Assembly: GCA_964247055.1 (NCBI GenBank) | Contig: OZ176058.1 | Span: 2,232,001 to 2,296,000 of the forward strand | Source of the DNA: Paragordius varius | Lineage: Eukaryota; Nematomorpha | Reading direction: 5' to 3' | Length of the DNA: 64,000 nucleotides | Shown: positions 38,456 to 51,321 of the stretch, piece after piece | Layout: each line of letters begins with the position of its first letter | Numbering within the stretch: the stretch's first letter is position 1 | Program-made: the position numbers and the translations under genes | The notes under the pieces: generated by a model | Told to the model about the DNA's origin: nothing | Databases searched by the model: none | What the model saw: only the letters and a program-made list of their open reading frames with translations

Positions 38456-38928
38456 ACACTTGGATACAACACTCTCATTTAAGTCCTTCGATTCAAATTG
38501 GGGTAGTTGGATACCACAGGCCTGTTTAAAATTGAAAACTTTAAAAAGTATGCAAGGCATCGAAACCTTGGCAAAATTTTGCACTTATCTAACATTAATA
38601 AACCGATATATATATAAAAAATTAATTTAAAAATACTTGATATTACTTATTTTAAGCTAAAACCAAAGGGTAAAATTTCGTCAGCCTGACATGTGTAAAA
38701 TATAAAAATTAAAAAAAACAAAAAAAACCGCTTTTTCTATTTTTATCAATGGATGTAATTTATATTCAGAAATTGTATATTAATTCTTTGGCTTGTCTAT
38801 ATAATTTTTATAAAATTGAAGCATAAATTAATATTTGGATCGTTTCGTTCATTATTTTATAAAAATTTCAACTTATATATAGTCGAAGGTATTTAGATAA
38901 TCCAATTTGAATCGAAGTATTAATAATA
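38456..38928 (+). mobile_element. GGGGTA-type MITE at start of unit 4
   Basis: Begins AACACTTGGATACAACACTC with CAAATTGGGGTAGTTGGATA, ends AATCCAATTTGAATCGAAGT. The right half is almost identical to 18815-18960 in unit 1. Shorter inside than the full-length copies. Confidence 0.7.
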
Positions 38929-41900
38929 TCACTATTTTACTTTTTTTATATTTTGGTTCATTATCATTTTCCAACCAGACATCTTTTGACTGTTACATTA
39001 GCTATTAAAAAATTATAAAAAATGGCGACAAAAGGATTTTTTACAATTATACACTTTTAAAAATTTGTGTAATGCGCCTAGAATACTAAAAACGCATGTT
39101 TTTACTTGATCCTTAAATACTTTTTAAAATATCGAATTTCATATTCTGATATATAAAACCACCCTAAATAATAGAGTGTCAATACATTCATAAAAAGGAG
39201 TTAAAAATATTTGGATAAAAAGCTTCTGATTACAGAAATTAAATGCAATTTGATTTTGAGGATAGGCACTTATTTAACAAAGTTTTATCTGCTTTAAAGA
39301 TAGGTTTGGATCAACATAAGATTAACGCGCACAGTGGACACACTTAAAAAATATTCTAAAATATCCTGATGAAGAATTATCAGGATCTCATGGTCTTTTG
39401 GGTTTTGGGTATTTGAAAAAAATTTTTGGTGAAAGCTAAATGCTTTAATCTAAAAAATATCTTTATATTACACAGCGTTCGAAATCGGGGGCACGATAAA
39501 ATAGCCTGATGAAATATATATTTTAGTAGATGAATCTAACAGAATTATTATGACGCCTACTTTTGGGGATTATGAGTAATATTATAAAGTTATTCACACT
39601 TTTATGCTCAGTTTTCCATATCAGAAAATGGCAAAATTTTCCCCATTTATTAATAATTCTTTTTTAGTGGAAGCCAAATGCTTCGATCATCCAATAAATA
39701 TCACTATATCATAAACTAACTATAAAAAGGTAAACAATATTTTCAAAAATTTTATTTTTTAGATGTGATTCGAAAGCCCGAATTTTTTCGCTCTGCTAAT
39801 ATAAGCTAGTTCTTTTAAATGAATGCAAAAATGCAGAGGCAGGATAAAAATTTTAAATGAAATACTAAATTTTGACATCAACAAAATATTTTTTAAAATA
39901 CATAATCTTCAATGATTTAATTTATAGCCATGTTGAAAACATAGTATTTTGGCATGTGGAAACAGACGATCAGTTTAAATTAAAATATTCCGCCTTCAAA
40001 TTTATGTATAAATTACAAATTGTTTTTTTTTAAAAAGTTAATATTTATCATACTAAACAATGAATATTCATTTTTTGCTAATAGAATGTTTAACATTATC
40101 GAATTATTTTAAATAAAGTTATTGTATCATAAAGTTTTTTTAAAGTTTCCAAAATTGCACTTAATTTTACTATATATTATATATACTTACATCGAGGCCA
40201 TTTAAAATTTAAATATCTCAAAAAATATTTTTAGTATTGAATTAATAAATATTCTTTCTTTAGCCTTTTGAACGGGTAAACAATAAAGCCTAAAAATCTA
40301 ACTTTGTGGTCCATACCACCAAAGTAAGAAATATTGACACTTTTCATGACCATTTTATTTTTTTTGTGTGCGAGCTTATTCTTGTAAAAAATACTGTTTG
40401 AAAGTTGGTTAAATTAAATTATTTATCTAACATTGTTCTCCTGTATTAGATATAAAACTTATATTTTATATTTCATCTTGTAAATTTGAGACAGCTTCGA
40501 AACACGATGGAATTAAACAACTGATTTTATATTATATCAAATTATTGTTTGGCTTAAATTTTTTACATTTATTTGCCTGTGGCATTAGCGATATAAAAAA
40601 GTTTATAGAAAAAATGGCGACAAAAAGTTTGAGATGAAGATTTTATAATTTAACATTTTTTTTAATCATATACGCTTAAAAGGTTAAAGAACACTATTTT
40701 AATCGGCCTACTACCTTAAATAATTTGTGAGATAATGCGATTAGAAATCGTTTTGAGATATAATACTACGTCAAAAAGTGATGATGTAATGGTAATTTTT
40801 TTTGACCGCTTAAAAAAGAAAACTTATTTTTAGAATCAACTAACTACCCCTTAAATAATTTTTAAGATAATCAAATTATAAATCGTTCCTAGATATAATA
40901 CTACGTCAAAAAGTGATGATGTAATGGTAATTTTAAATATTTTTTTTGACCGCTTAAAAAAGAAAACTTATTTTTAATATCGACTAACTACCCCTTAAAT
41001 AATTTTAAGATAATCCAATTATAAATCGCTCTGAGAAAAATTAAGTCAAAAGGTAATAATGAAATAAATTTTGTTAAAATAATATTTTTTTGACCGCCTA
41101 AAAAAATTATTTTTAGACACGACTAACTACCCCTTAATTACTTTTTAAGATGATGCAATTACAAATTGTTCTATATACAACTACGTCTAAAGGTAATGAT
41201 AAAATAAAATTTTTTTGAATCATATCCACCTAAAAGGCTAAAGAAAACTATTTTTAAAATCGGTTTACGATTTTAAATAGTTTTAAAAAAAATAAATTAT
41301 AAATCGTTGTGAGATATAAAACTAGGCCAAAAGGTGATGATTAAATGTTAATTTTGTTAAAATAAAAAATTTTTTGCTTTTCATTATTATTTTTTTAATA
41401 AACAAATGTTTTGTTACTGTATATGAAATGAAAAATGAGACCCACAGAATATAAAATATTTAAGGAGCAAAAATAAACACAATTTTATTAAATTAATAAG
41501 AGAGTTTGGTAAATCACTTAAAATTTTAAAAGCGCCCGAAAATTTTTAAAATTAGGCTATATTGTACCACGGTTCAGATAAAAAAACGCCATCTAGTTTA
41601 CCATATTTGTAGGCAATACATGTGGGGGGGAAATTTTTTTTGACTGATATGCATGTATCTCAAGTCATGGCTTGCTTTCATGTGATAAAAAATATTTAAC
41701 ATTAGACGACGTAAGTCAAGCAAGAAAACTTGATTTCAAGCGATAAAAAATCATATAATCATTTAAAACTTAAAGAATTTAGCGTTGTGTAGGGCATACT
41801 TGACAGGTTTTAAAATATGGATAAAATTATTTTAAATTCATGTATATAATTTTGGTTTTCTATGTAATTAATACCTTTGTTAATACTTTAAACGGTTTAT

Positions 41901-42224
41901 TTGATAATTTTTGGCTAATTAACCTATTCAAATTGGGTGGATACAAAAGAGGATAAATTTTTGGAAAACTCTGCTAATATTTAAGAATAATGCATATAAA
42001 AATATGCTAAATTTTTCTATTCCGTAAACCCACAAGATAAATTGATTCACGAAAATTCTTAAAATTAATATTAAAGTATTAATTTTGTTTAAATTTTCGA
42101 ATCCTCGATAAAAGCTCAAGTTCACCATTAAAACACGTAAAAGGTTTTTCATCTAAATTTATTTTAAACTAGCGTAAATCTTGTGCTGTTACGCAGCCCG
42201 AGAAGTCCTTTACTTCTGAGGGGA

Positions 42225-44045
42225 TGGTATTCGAAAAAAGGGATCAATAAATTAATCCATATATGTGGATTATTTCGAAACATTATTTAATAGCTATGAT
42301 CTCCTAGGATTTTCCAAATGTTGCATTCATACTAATATATTGTTTACTGGTGTAAAGGCCCCAAATTGAAGGCAACTGGAAAAACCCGCTATACTATAAT
42401 TTTTACCTTTTTCTGATTATTATTTAAAGCCTTTATTGAACTCGTAAGGCTTCTTGAGTTTTTTGAAAATTAGCTCCAAAGCCTTACCATTGTATGGTTT
42501 TAAACCGGTAGACCCCCATAGTTAATTTGTATGCCTTTATACGGAAAATATTTGCAATCATCTTTAAGACCATCGTCTCATGGGTTATTCTAAAAAATAC
42601 CTCAACACTAAATAATCGTTATATGATGGCGCATTTTTAGGGCATAAAGGCCCCAAATTAACAGCTAATAAATAAACGCTCGCCCTTAATTTTTACCTAG
42701 TTACGGGTAATATTTCAATCTTTTAATGAGATCATATGGCTTCATAATTTTCTGTAAATTAGCTCCAAAACAACGCAATTCATATATATGAGCGTAGTTT
42801 TTAGCGGGTAGCTCGGCAAGTATAAAAAAGCGTTCGGCACAATTTTTGCCTTTATATGGGGAATATCTGTAATTATCATGGATTCCATATGTTTTTGTTA
42901 GCCTCATAGGTTTTACAAAATTTGCCTCCAAAGTCAGGCTGTATCGATATGGTGGCGCAGTTGCTGGCGGATAGCCCCCTAGCCAGAGGTTAATATAAAA
43001 AAGATGTTCGATAAAAATTTTTGCCTTTACAGGAATGCTAGAATCATCATTTATTCCATATGTATCTAATAGTTTTTGAATAAATGGCTTCAAAACTAAA
43101 TAATAGTTTAATGATTGCTCATTTATAGAACGTAAAGGGCCTAATTAACCGCTGATTCAAAAAAACTGCTTGACTTAAATTTTTGGCTTTTTCGGGTAAT
43201 ATTTCAAACCCTTATTGAGCTTATATGACCTAATAAGTCTCAAAATTAACTCCTAAACAACATTTCGATATAATGGCGCAGTTTTAAGCGGGTAGCTCCC
43301 TACCAAGGGCGAAACAAAAAACGTACCTGGATTTATATTGAATCCATATCGTGGCAAAAAGTCATTCTATGGTAGCGCTTTTTCTGGGCATGAAGGGCAT
43401 AATTAACGGCTAATTTTAAAAAACGTACGACCTAAATTTTTGCCCTATTACGGTTAATATTTTAAACACCTATTTAACTCAAATGGCTCGATAGTTTTTC
43501 AGATATAGCCCCAAAGGTACGCTATTTCGATATGACGGGGCATTTTTTAGCGGGTATCTCCCTATAGCCAATATAAAAAAACGCACGACTAAAATTTTTA
43601 CCTTTTAACAGAGAATACCTGGAATCCTCATTAAATTTTTACGGTCTGATAGCTTGAGCGAAAAATAGATTCAAAAAATTATTTTTGTGGACATAATTTT
43701 TTTTGAAAAAAGTGGCAATTTACGGGGGGAGCGGGTAAAAAGGGGGCCTAAATCAAAAAAGCGAGCCGACTATATTCGGCGCAATCAAAATTAAGTAAAA
43801 AATATTCATATTTGAAATCGAATGGTCCAACACGGTTTCCGGAAAATTTTTCAAATACAAGATTTTTGTGGATTGTGTTTTCAAAAAAAACCGTTTTTTA
43901 CACCGGGTGGGCCTTAACTGGGGGCCTAATTGGAAAAAAGGGCGAAGCTATTGTCAGGGCATTCATTAATGATTATACTTTTTTTGACATTTGAATGGGT
44001 TTACCGGTTTTCCGGAAACAGATCATTATGCCACCACTTATGATT
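42225..44045 (+). repeat. 160 bp monomer array in unit 4
   Basis: The longest inner array, about 1.8 kb, so it has roughly three to four more monomers than unit 2. Monomer number therefore varies between otherwise collinear units. Confidence 0.7.
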
Positions 44046-45299
44046 TTTATAAATATATATATAGATTTTTTGAAGCATGCGCTTCAAAAGCTAAAGAAAG
44101 TATATTTCATTACATAAAATACTTTTTATGATATAATTAATTTTCAAATCGTTTTGATATATAAATCATACGCCAAAAGGTATGATGAAATGTTAATTTT
44201 ATTTGAATAAAAATTTTTCTAAATGTTACTTTTGTGTTTAAACCATTTCTTATTCCATGAATGATAAATGACACCGACTGATCACTCAATATATAACGAG
44301 AAAAAATGAACCCATAAATTCTATAAAATTATTAATAGAGTTTTGTAAAACACATTAAATTTAAAATACACTGGAATTTTCTAAAAATGCGCCATCTACT
44401 TTATGGGCACTACATTGAAAAAATATGCGTATCTCAAAGCCGTTTAAACATGTTAAAGATTATATTTTTTTGGTTTATATGTAATAAATACGTAACTTGT
44501 CATCCAATTATATCTGAAAAAAATATTTAAAAGGAATATCTCCAATAATTTATTCATATTTACCCTTAATTTTCTTATAACCTATCATGGGTGAAACGAA
44601 ACATAATTAATATCTAGGTGACACGTCCTTTAAAAGATAAAAGCCGGCGAGAAATTTTATTTACACTTACAACAAAATTCTCTGCCACTCAAGGTTCTTG
44701 CATTTTCTGATATTTACCATCATTTCAACAGTAAATCTGAAAAAAAAATTTTAATTTCACCTAAGAATTTTGTATAATTTAATTTTTTGATTATGCCCTC
44801 TTTATCAAAATTTTACTAAAAAATGTGCTTCTCTAAACAAGAAATGCCCATTTGAACTATATCATTCGGAAGAGTAATGAAAACTCTATAAAATGGATAC
44901 TATATAATTTACATAGACAGTTAATATTCGAGATCGGAAGTGACAAACGCGCGAAGCGAGAGCGGTTTTCTTATTTATATATTTTAAAAACTAATTGATG
45001 AAAATAGCTTAAACTGTGTCTAGATGGCGATGAATGTCCCAAAAAGATAACACGATAAAGATTTTTAGGCTACAACATTTATTTATTGCTCTTATGACAT
45101 TCAAAACAGCCATTCTTAAATTTTTGTTTGTTAATAAATTACCATGTCATGAATATTAATTTATTTTCTTTAGAAAGCTCATTAATTTAAAGGCTATAAA
45201 TCTAGTTTGATGGATTCTTGATCTATAACGCTTATGTATTACAGTTATAGATATGCATTTTAGCATCCACTAGGTAAAATAATTTTGATAATATAAATT

Positions 45300-46530
45300 T
45301 TATTAAAAAAGCAAACCAAAAACTTTTTCAAAGATTTTTTTAAATTTTATACTAGTGTAACCCTAATAATTATATTAAAATAATTTATATGATTTTTAAG
45401 TTAGTTAGTCTGTGAAAACATTTGTATTTAGGGTTGAAAATTTTGACCATATAAAGCCAAATTACTTTTACATCAAATTGATTTAAATAACCAATTACCA
45501 TTCGAAAGATACAGTTTTTCGCGCTCTTTCGAATGATATAAACGTGGCTCTTCTAAATTTTTGATTTTATAAATTTCGAGTTTAATGTTAAATCGGGGCC
45601 AAAAAATATCGATAAACCTCTAATAAAATAAGACCAATTTTCTTTTCAGATATACTATGTATGTAATTAAATTTTTAAATTTACAAGAATGGCAGTTAAA
45701 AAAAGTCAAAAATTGTTGTATAGTAATGTGACCAGATATTTTTAACTTGAACGCAGTTTAAAATTAAAACATACTTTGAATTGTTTTTACACACCATCGG
45801 TTTGGAATTCCAGTTTCCACAAAAAAAACCTAATGAAATATATATATATATATATATATATATTCTGATATGAATATATCGGGATTATCATGGTGTTTTG
45901 GTTTAAACCTTAACGAGTTATTAAAGAAAGTTATTTACAGCATGTGCTCCGTATAAAATTGCAAAAGGGGCGCATTTTTTCAAATATATTATTTGATGAA
46001 TGTTAATTTATTTCAAAAAATATCATTAAAATATAACATAAACTATTTAATATTTTTATTTATAATCAATTTTAAAACAATATTTTAAAAATTTTAAATT
46101 TTTAGATGTGGCTCTAAAAGTCCCACTTTTTTTGGCTCTTTTAAAATGAACTGTTCTCTTAAAATAAACGTAAAATTATTTCATACTATTTTGAGCATGA
46201 TGGAAACGATATAAATGCTTGAGATGTTATAACATTTTATATATATAATTCAATAATGCTAATTTCTCACTCGGATTTTGATTATTCGTTCGTTTTCAAA
46301 ATTATGTTAAATAAAAATTGTTTTCTTCACAAAAATGCACCAAAATTTCCAAGCAAACATTTAACTCTATGTTCAACATCATCGAATTATTTGTAAAAAG
46401 AATTTTATTATATTTCAAAGCGTTATATAGTTTCCATCATGCTTCAAAACAGTTTGAAGTACGCTTCAACAAAATATATCAGTTTTATTTATGCAAAAAA
46501 AATGAGATAACCAATAAAAATTAATGTTTA
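45300..46530. other. AT-rich intergenic sequence
   Basis: No gene seen. The part at 45850-46120 is a diverged fragment of the tandem unit (ATATATCGGGATTATCATGG, TTTTTAGATGTGGCTC). A TA microsatellite is at 45839-45862. Confidence 0.5.
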
Positions 46531-46740
46531 GAGTCGTGATGGTATAGTAGGTAGGGCGCCGGACTCTTACACTGCATGACAGAGTTTGAACCTCGAAACT
46601 ACGCAATTTTTTCATCATCACTGTGAGCCCTGGGTAGGCGAGTGTTAAAGCCTTCACAAGTCCGGATACAATTTAAGTCCTTGCACTTTAATTAAAAAGG
46701 AAAAAAGAGACTCTAAACTGTATAAAAAAATAAATAGGAA
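46531..46740 (+). mobile_element. tRNA-derived SINE
   Basis: The head resembles a tRNA with internal pol III promoter boxes: A box TGGTATAGTAGG at 46540-46551 and B box GAGTTTGAACCTC near 46583-46594, separated by GCGCCGGACTCTTACA, which looks like an anticodon arm. Body to about 46680 includes CACTGTGAGCCCTGGGTAGG. The tail is A-rich. Not a functional tRNA: the acceptor stem and B box do not match consensus. Confidence 0.75.
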
Positions 46741-47420
46741 AGAAAATTAAGAAATATCATGCCTACCACCTAATGAGTATGGATATCGTAAAAACTCTTT
46801 ATTTTTTACGAAAACAGATTATTTCCAAATCATCTAATAAAAAATTTTTCTATTAAATTTTGCATTTAATAATTGTAACAAAAAATAACTTTCTAACTAT
46901 CAAACATTTATAAAAATATCATAAATTATATTTTTAATTTTAAACGAAGCCCTAAGTGAAAGAACCATTTGCTTGAATCTTACGGTGTAGAGTCCGAGAT
47001 TTATAGTTTCGTCACTGCGCGAAAGGTCGGTAATCCTATGTTTTATGTATATTTCGGGCATTAGTTTTGTACCTCAAAATGCATTTCTTTACAAATTATG
47101 AGGTTATTTTTACAGAGGGTACTATATTAAATTCTAAAATAATTTTTTTGAATAAATAAAAGAAAAATAATATATATTTAAAAATATTTCTTTTTCAAAA
47201 GCAGTACAAAAGTGGGCGCAGCACAGGCGCAGTTTTTTCCAGAAAACCCAGTACTGTACTGCGAAAAACAGCCTATCTTGTCCCTATATTGTATAGTGTT
47301 ATATATTTTACAGTATATAAGTAAATTTTATTGTCGACAAATTTGCTGATATAATCTTTCCGAAATTTGACAATGTTATTAAAAATATTAATGGTATCAT
47401 GTTTGAAATCTAATAATATA

Positions 47421-47477
47421 GTCGGATTTTAAATCCGAAAATACGGCTCGATAAGCCATTTGTGTTGGGTACCTCTG
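47421..47477 (-). mobile_element. hAT-like transposon end
   Basis: On the minus strand CCAGAGGTACCCAACACAAA then GGCTTATCGAGCCGTATTTT. It continues to the left into sequence shared with the unit 1 and 2 junctions (CTGATATAATCTTTCCGAA). Confidence 0.5.
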
Positions 47478-47934
47478 GTTAAAAATGTTAACCTTTTACT
47501 TTTTACTATTTGTTTTAAATATTTGTATTATTATATTGATTCTCATATTTAGCGAATTACGATATCAGAGTTCTTATTTTGGCCTTTTCCATACCTATTT
47601 GAAGATGTAGGATCTTTATTATAAAACGACAATTATTATTGACTTTTTCGGAATATATTTTTGTTAAAAGAATAAAACTTACAGACCTTTTTTGATATGT
47701 CATTAGATATTATTTTATATAAATATTTAATTGAAATCAATACACAAGGTTTAAGCGATATTATGTGCGGCCCACAAAAAATTTTATTAATCTCAAATTT
47801 TAGTAAAATTCTTTCACAAATCTTTAGATCAGTCAATCAACTTTTTTTTCCATACGCATTTAACAGTTTAGCATTTTAAAATTAGGAAGAAGTATTTATA
47901 AACACCCATATATATATATATATATATATAAATT

Positions 47935-47997
47935 GCGGCCCGTCAAACATCAGAGTTAAAAATACGGTGCGAAGCCATTTGTATTGGGTACTACTGA
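47935..47997 (-). mobile_element. hAT-like transposon end
   Basis: On the minus strand AGTAGTACCCAATACAAATG GCTTCGCACCGTATTTT and an inner GGGCCGCAATT. A decayed relative of the other hAT-like ends here. Confidence 0.5.
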
Positions 47998-48237
47998 TTT
48001 AAGCATGTAAAAAAATGAAAAACTCAATATATACCAATAGACATTTGTTATGTTTAATAACTTAATTGTTTTTGTTAACTAAACTTAATTGATTTTTTTA
48101 ACTTATATATGCTTTATGAATGCTTTCATCAAAATATTATAATGTTTAACCTTTCGCAATTATACAACCTTGCTCTAAAACTATATATATAGTGAAATAT
48201 ATTTTATACACATATATTTTTTATATTTACAATAAAT

Positions 48238-48525
48238 TACCGTAAAAATTGAAATTATACGGACAAAAACAAAATTATATTTTTTTTTCAAAAGGCAACC
48301 ATACTATTTAAAGTCTTAATTATTTTAAATATATCTAATTTATTGTTTTGAACTGCAAAGTGTAAAATAGAATATATATTGGTAACACAATTAATTACAT
48401 GTTTTACGATTGTTATAAAAGCTTTTAATAGCATACATAAATTTAGGTTTGAAGTGTGGATGACTTTTGAAAAAAATGTCTTTATATTTTTACGTTTTAT
48501 CCGTATAATTTTAATTTTTACTGTA
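48238..48525. mobile_element. MITE family D, copy 2
   Basis: 288 bp with ends TACCGTAAAAATTGAAATTA and inverted TAATTTTAATTTTTACTGTA, with ACGGACAAAA and TTTTATCCGT just inside. Uninterrupted, unlike the copy in ASF1 intron 2. Confidence 0.8.
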
Positions 48526-48740
48526 CTTTCATTTTGATAACTGTAATAACATCTTAATCTAAATAAAACCCCATTTAACCAATAAATAACCGAAATGATC
48601 AATAGACGCTCTCGTAAATGTATGGCAATACCTAAAATTGTTAAAATTTTAGGTTTGTGGGCTTAATTACTTAGTCAAAAATCTTTAAAATTGGACTTAA
48701 GCTTTAAATGTATGAAAATTTTATAAAGGTATTTATGGTA

Positions 48741-48905
48741 TATACCATTTACAGTTAAAATTTAACCTTGAACAATTCGAATTCATCTCGACCAATTCAA
48801 CTTCACCCTAAAATAAATTATGTGTTTTTTAATATTAAAAAACGCCTATATTTTTATATTAAATATATTGATTTTTGTTTAAAATTTAAATAAAATAATA
48901 AAATA
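48741..48905. mobile_element. MITE family A, copy 3 (one end only)
   Basis: Left end TATACCATTTACAGTTAAAA with three Glu/Asn-type minisatellite units (TTGAACAATTCGAATTCATC). No right end is seen before the TA microsatellite at 48950-48978, so it is truncated or very decayed. Confidence 0.6.
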
Positions 48906-48946
48906 TTCCATAAGAAATTATTTCTATTGATGATGATTTATATTCA

Positions 48947-48978
<32 letters not shown>

Positions 48979-49112
48979 CCTATTATTTTTGTAGATTCTT
49001 ATAAATAAATTTATAAAATTGTAATTAAATAGTTTATGTGTGAAAAATCAATGTTAAGTACGGTTGTACTTTTTATAACGTATTTTCCGTATATAAAATT
49101 CCAATCTTTTTA

Positions 49113-49310
49113 TTACAGTAGGAGTAAGTATATATATTGCTAGAAAGTTATTAATTATTTCCAAATATCATATGGAAAGAGAATTATTATTGGCTTATAA
49201 TAGTAAAAAGTGAAAAAATAATTATAGGCCAATAATACTCCCCTTTGTTGTATATACTTTTTGGCAATAATTAATAACTTTCTAACAATGTATACTTATT
49301 CATACTGTAA
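49113..49310. mobile_element. Short MITE (TTACAGTAGGAGTAAGTATA ends)
   Basis: 198 bp. Left TTACAGTAGGAGTAAGTATA with GAAAGTTATTAATTATT; right AATAATTAATAACTTTC with TATACTTATTCATACTGTAA. Nearly the whole element is an inverted repeat. Only one copy seen in this window. Confidence 0.8.
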
Positions 49311-50461
49311 ATTAACAAAAGTAAAAGGATATACGTTTGAAAATTTTTTAATTAAACGGTAATTAAGGAAAAAATTAAATTGTTTTTATATGTGGTACGA
49401 TAATTCTTTAAATGAGAAACTATTGTCGTTTTTAAGTAAATATTTATTTTATCTAATAATTTGAATGATAATAACATTATTTACCCTTAATTTACCATTT
49501 CAACATATCATATTAAAAAAATTAAACTTTTGAAAACTTATTTTTGACATGCAAATTGTGTAATAATAATTTTATATATCAATGAGGATATTAACACTAA
49601 CCCTTATTTGACAACCCAGTATGGAGATCTATTTAAAAAAATCAGGTTTACTAAATATTATTGGATATCTTTTGAAAAATTATTTGTCTGCTAGTATTGA
49701 TCTGTAAACTTCTCATTTTCTGGTATAATAAGTAAATTTTTTTCAAATATGAATTCTAGTGTTTTCAAAATATATGTTTTTTTATCACTTTTCTCATAAA
49801 ACTTAAGGCATTTTTGAAAGTAATCAAGTGCAGTCTCTTTAACTTTTAAAGTCCCTAGTTTATTTGATAAATATATTATTTTTAAATGTTTTTTAGTTTA
49901 TAAAACAATAATAGCGTGGATTAGAACCGAAAACACTGTATTGAACGCTTTTGCTAAATTATAATTCTATGTTTTAGCGTCATTTAGTTATTGTTTCCAT
50001 TTTAAATATTTTATGGATATTTTTTATAGGAGTTGTGAAATTACGATACTAAGCCCCTTGTTATCATCCCTGTCAGTACTGGACCGTTTAAAGGATTTTA
50101 AAAGTCTCCTGAAATTTAAGTCTCCTTAAAAAGAACAAAGATATTATAAATTGTACATATATCCTTAATTAATTAAATAAAAATTGGTATAATAGGAATC
50201 GCACACATTCAATATAATAGAAAAAGATCCATATATTTTTTAACTAAATAATGACCCAAAACTATTTGGTTATAAACTTGTCCCATATATGTAAAACCAG
50301 GCCAGAAATGACTCACAAATCATAAAAATTTATTATAAAATAACTCTGATTTTCCTATAAAATGAAAAATTAATTTTAAAATGCGAATATTTCATTCATC
50401 CTTGAAGATATTGACAAATTCACCACTTAATTATAAATTGCGTGTGTTTGGGTTTAACTTG

Positions 50462-50974
50462 ATATACACCTTTTGTATTTTAAGAGTGTCCTTGATCTTA
50501 TTAAGTTTGGATTTACCATAAATTTGCATGTATTTATTTATAACACATGTATACATTTAAAATTTTTATTTTTCATTTAAAAACCATCTTCTTGTTTCGA
50601 ACTAATATTTTCCAATTAAGTAATGATTAAATTATAAATGTCCAAAATTGTAATTAACCCAGAAATATAATTTTTTCAATCAGCTATTAAAATCTTATTA
50701 AAATAATATATTTTAAAAACTTAAACAAATATACGGTTTCTGAATTATTAAATGTTGATAATAATATAATTTGTTTAAATTCAGAGAATAGGTTAAAAAT
50801 AATAAAATATATATATGATACACAGTTTGACTGATAAAAGTTATAACAAAACAAAAAAGTCAAAGGACCATCTTTAAGTGTTCAAGAACTAAAGTGCTCA
50901 AAGATAAAGTGTTCAAGGAACTTGAAGTGCTAAAGGACCAACTTGAAATGGTAAAAAGACCAACTTACAATATA
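50462..50974. mobile_element. MITE family B, copy 2
   Basis: About 510 bp; left TATACACCTTTTGTATTTTA AGAGTGTCCTTGA, right GACCAACTTGAAATGG with extra AAGTGTTCAAG-type units expanded on the right side (50875-50950). More decayed at its tips than copy 1. Confidence 0.6.
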
Positions 50975-51213
50975 TTCATAAGTAAGATAAACTGCCATAC
51001 CTATGCGTTAAAAATTACAAATTTTTATTTGCCAATACATAAATTTATAATGTAAACATCCATATATGGTGTGGTTATACAATTCCATTTTTGCGAAATA
51101 ATACACAAGAATTGATAAGTATTATTTTCAAATCAAAATTCCATATTTTTCCTCTCAAAATACTATAGAGCGCGCCCACATTTTCATATTCTCTCTTTTG
51201 TGAGGAATAATAC

Positions 51214-51219
51214 TTTATT
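51214..51219 (-). terminator. Poly(A) signal of LUC7L3
   Basis: AATAAA on the minus strand about 105 bases after the stop codon, followed by further AATAAA-like motifs near 51232. Confidence 0.55.
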
Positions 51220-51321
51220 TTGATTTAAAAATTTATTTATATGCAGGAAAAAAAGAAGAAAAACAAAAAAAAGTCTGAAATTATTTGGTCATAATTTGCT
51301 CAAAACTGCATATTTTTTTGT

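Larger units (their letters stand above)
18125..45300. repeat. Tandem array of four 6.2-6.9 kb units (macrosatellite)
   Basis: Landmarks recur once per unit in the same order: CACAGTGCACACAC at about 19370, 26296, 32516 (CACAGTGCACACAC) and 39333 (GGACACAC variant); TCGAAATCGGGGGCACGAT at 19510, 26450, 32648 (variant), 39479; GAGACCCACTAATTATACAC at 21876, 28038, 34798, 41449 (variant); the CTCGAGGAAGTCCTTCGGA region at 22620, 28800, 35575, 42196; and CACCGACTGATCATACAAT at 24280, 30558, 37362, 44272. Spacing is 6.2-6.9 kb. No unit holds a convincing gene. Confidence 0.93.
38456..45300 (+). repeat. Macrosatellite unit 4
   Basis: About 6.8 kb. It has the expanded ACTACCCCTTAA segment array (40780-41280), the longest 160 bp monomer array, no poly-G tract, and a type-B junction (about 44616-45300) like unit 3. 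The array stops here; sequence to the right is unrelated apart from short fragments. Confidence 0.8.
46741..48237. other. Gene-free region with fragments of repeats
   Basis: AT-rich. It holds an unidentified GC-richer patch at 47205-47285 (GCGCAGCACAGGCGCAG), a fragment shared with the type-A unit junction at 47300-47480, and hAT-like ends at 47421-47477 and 47935-47997. Confidence 0.5.

Noticed and set aside
46531-46605. Functional tRNA gene
   Set aside because: Acceptor and T-arm pairing cannot be made well and the B box departs from GGTTCGANNCC; a SINE fits better.
46466-46657. Minus-strand open frame of 63 codons
   Set aside because: Overlaps the SINE in antisense.
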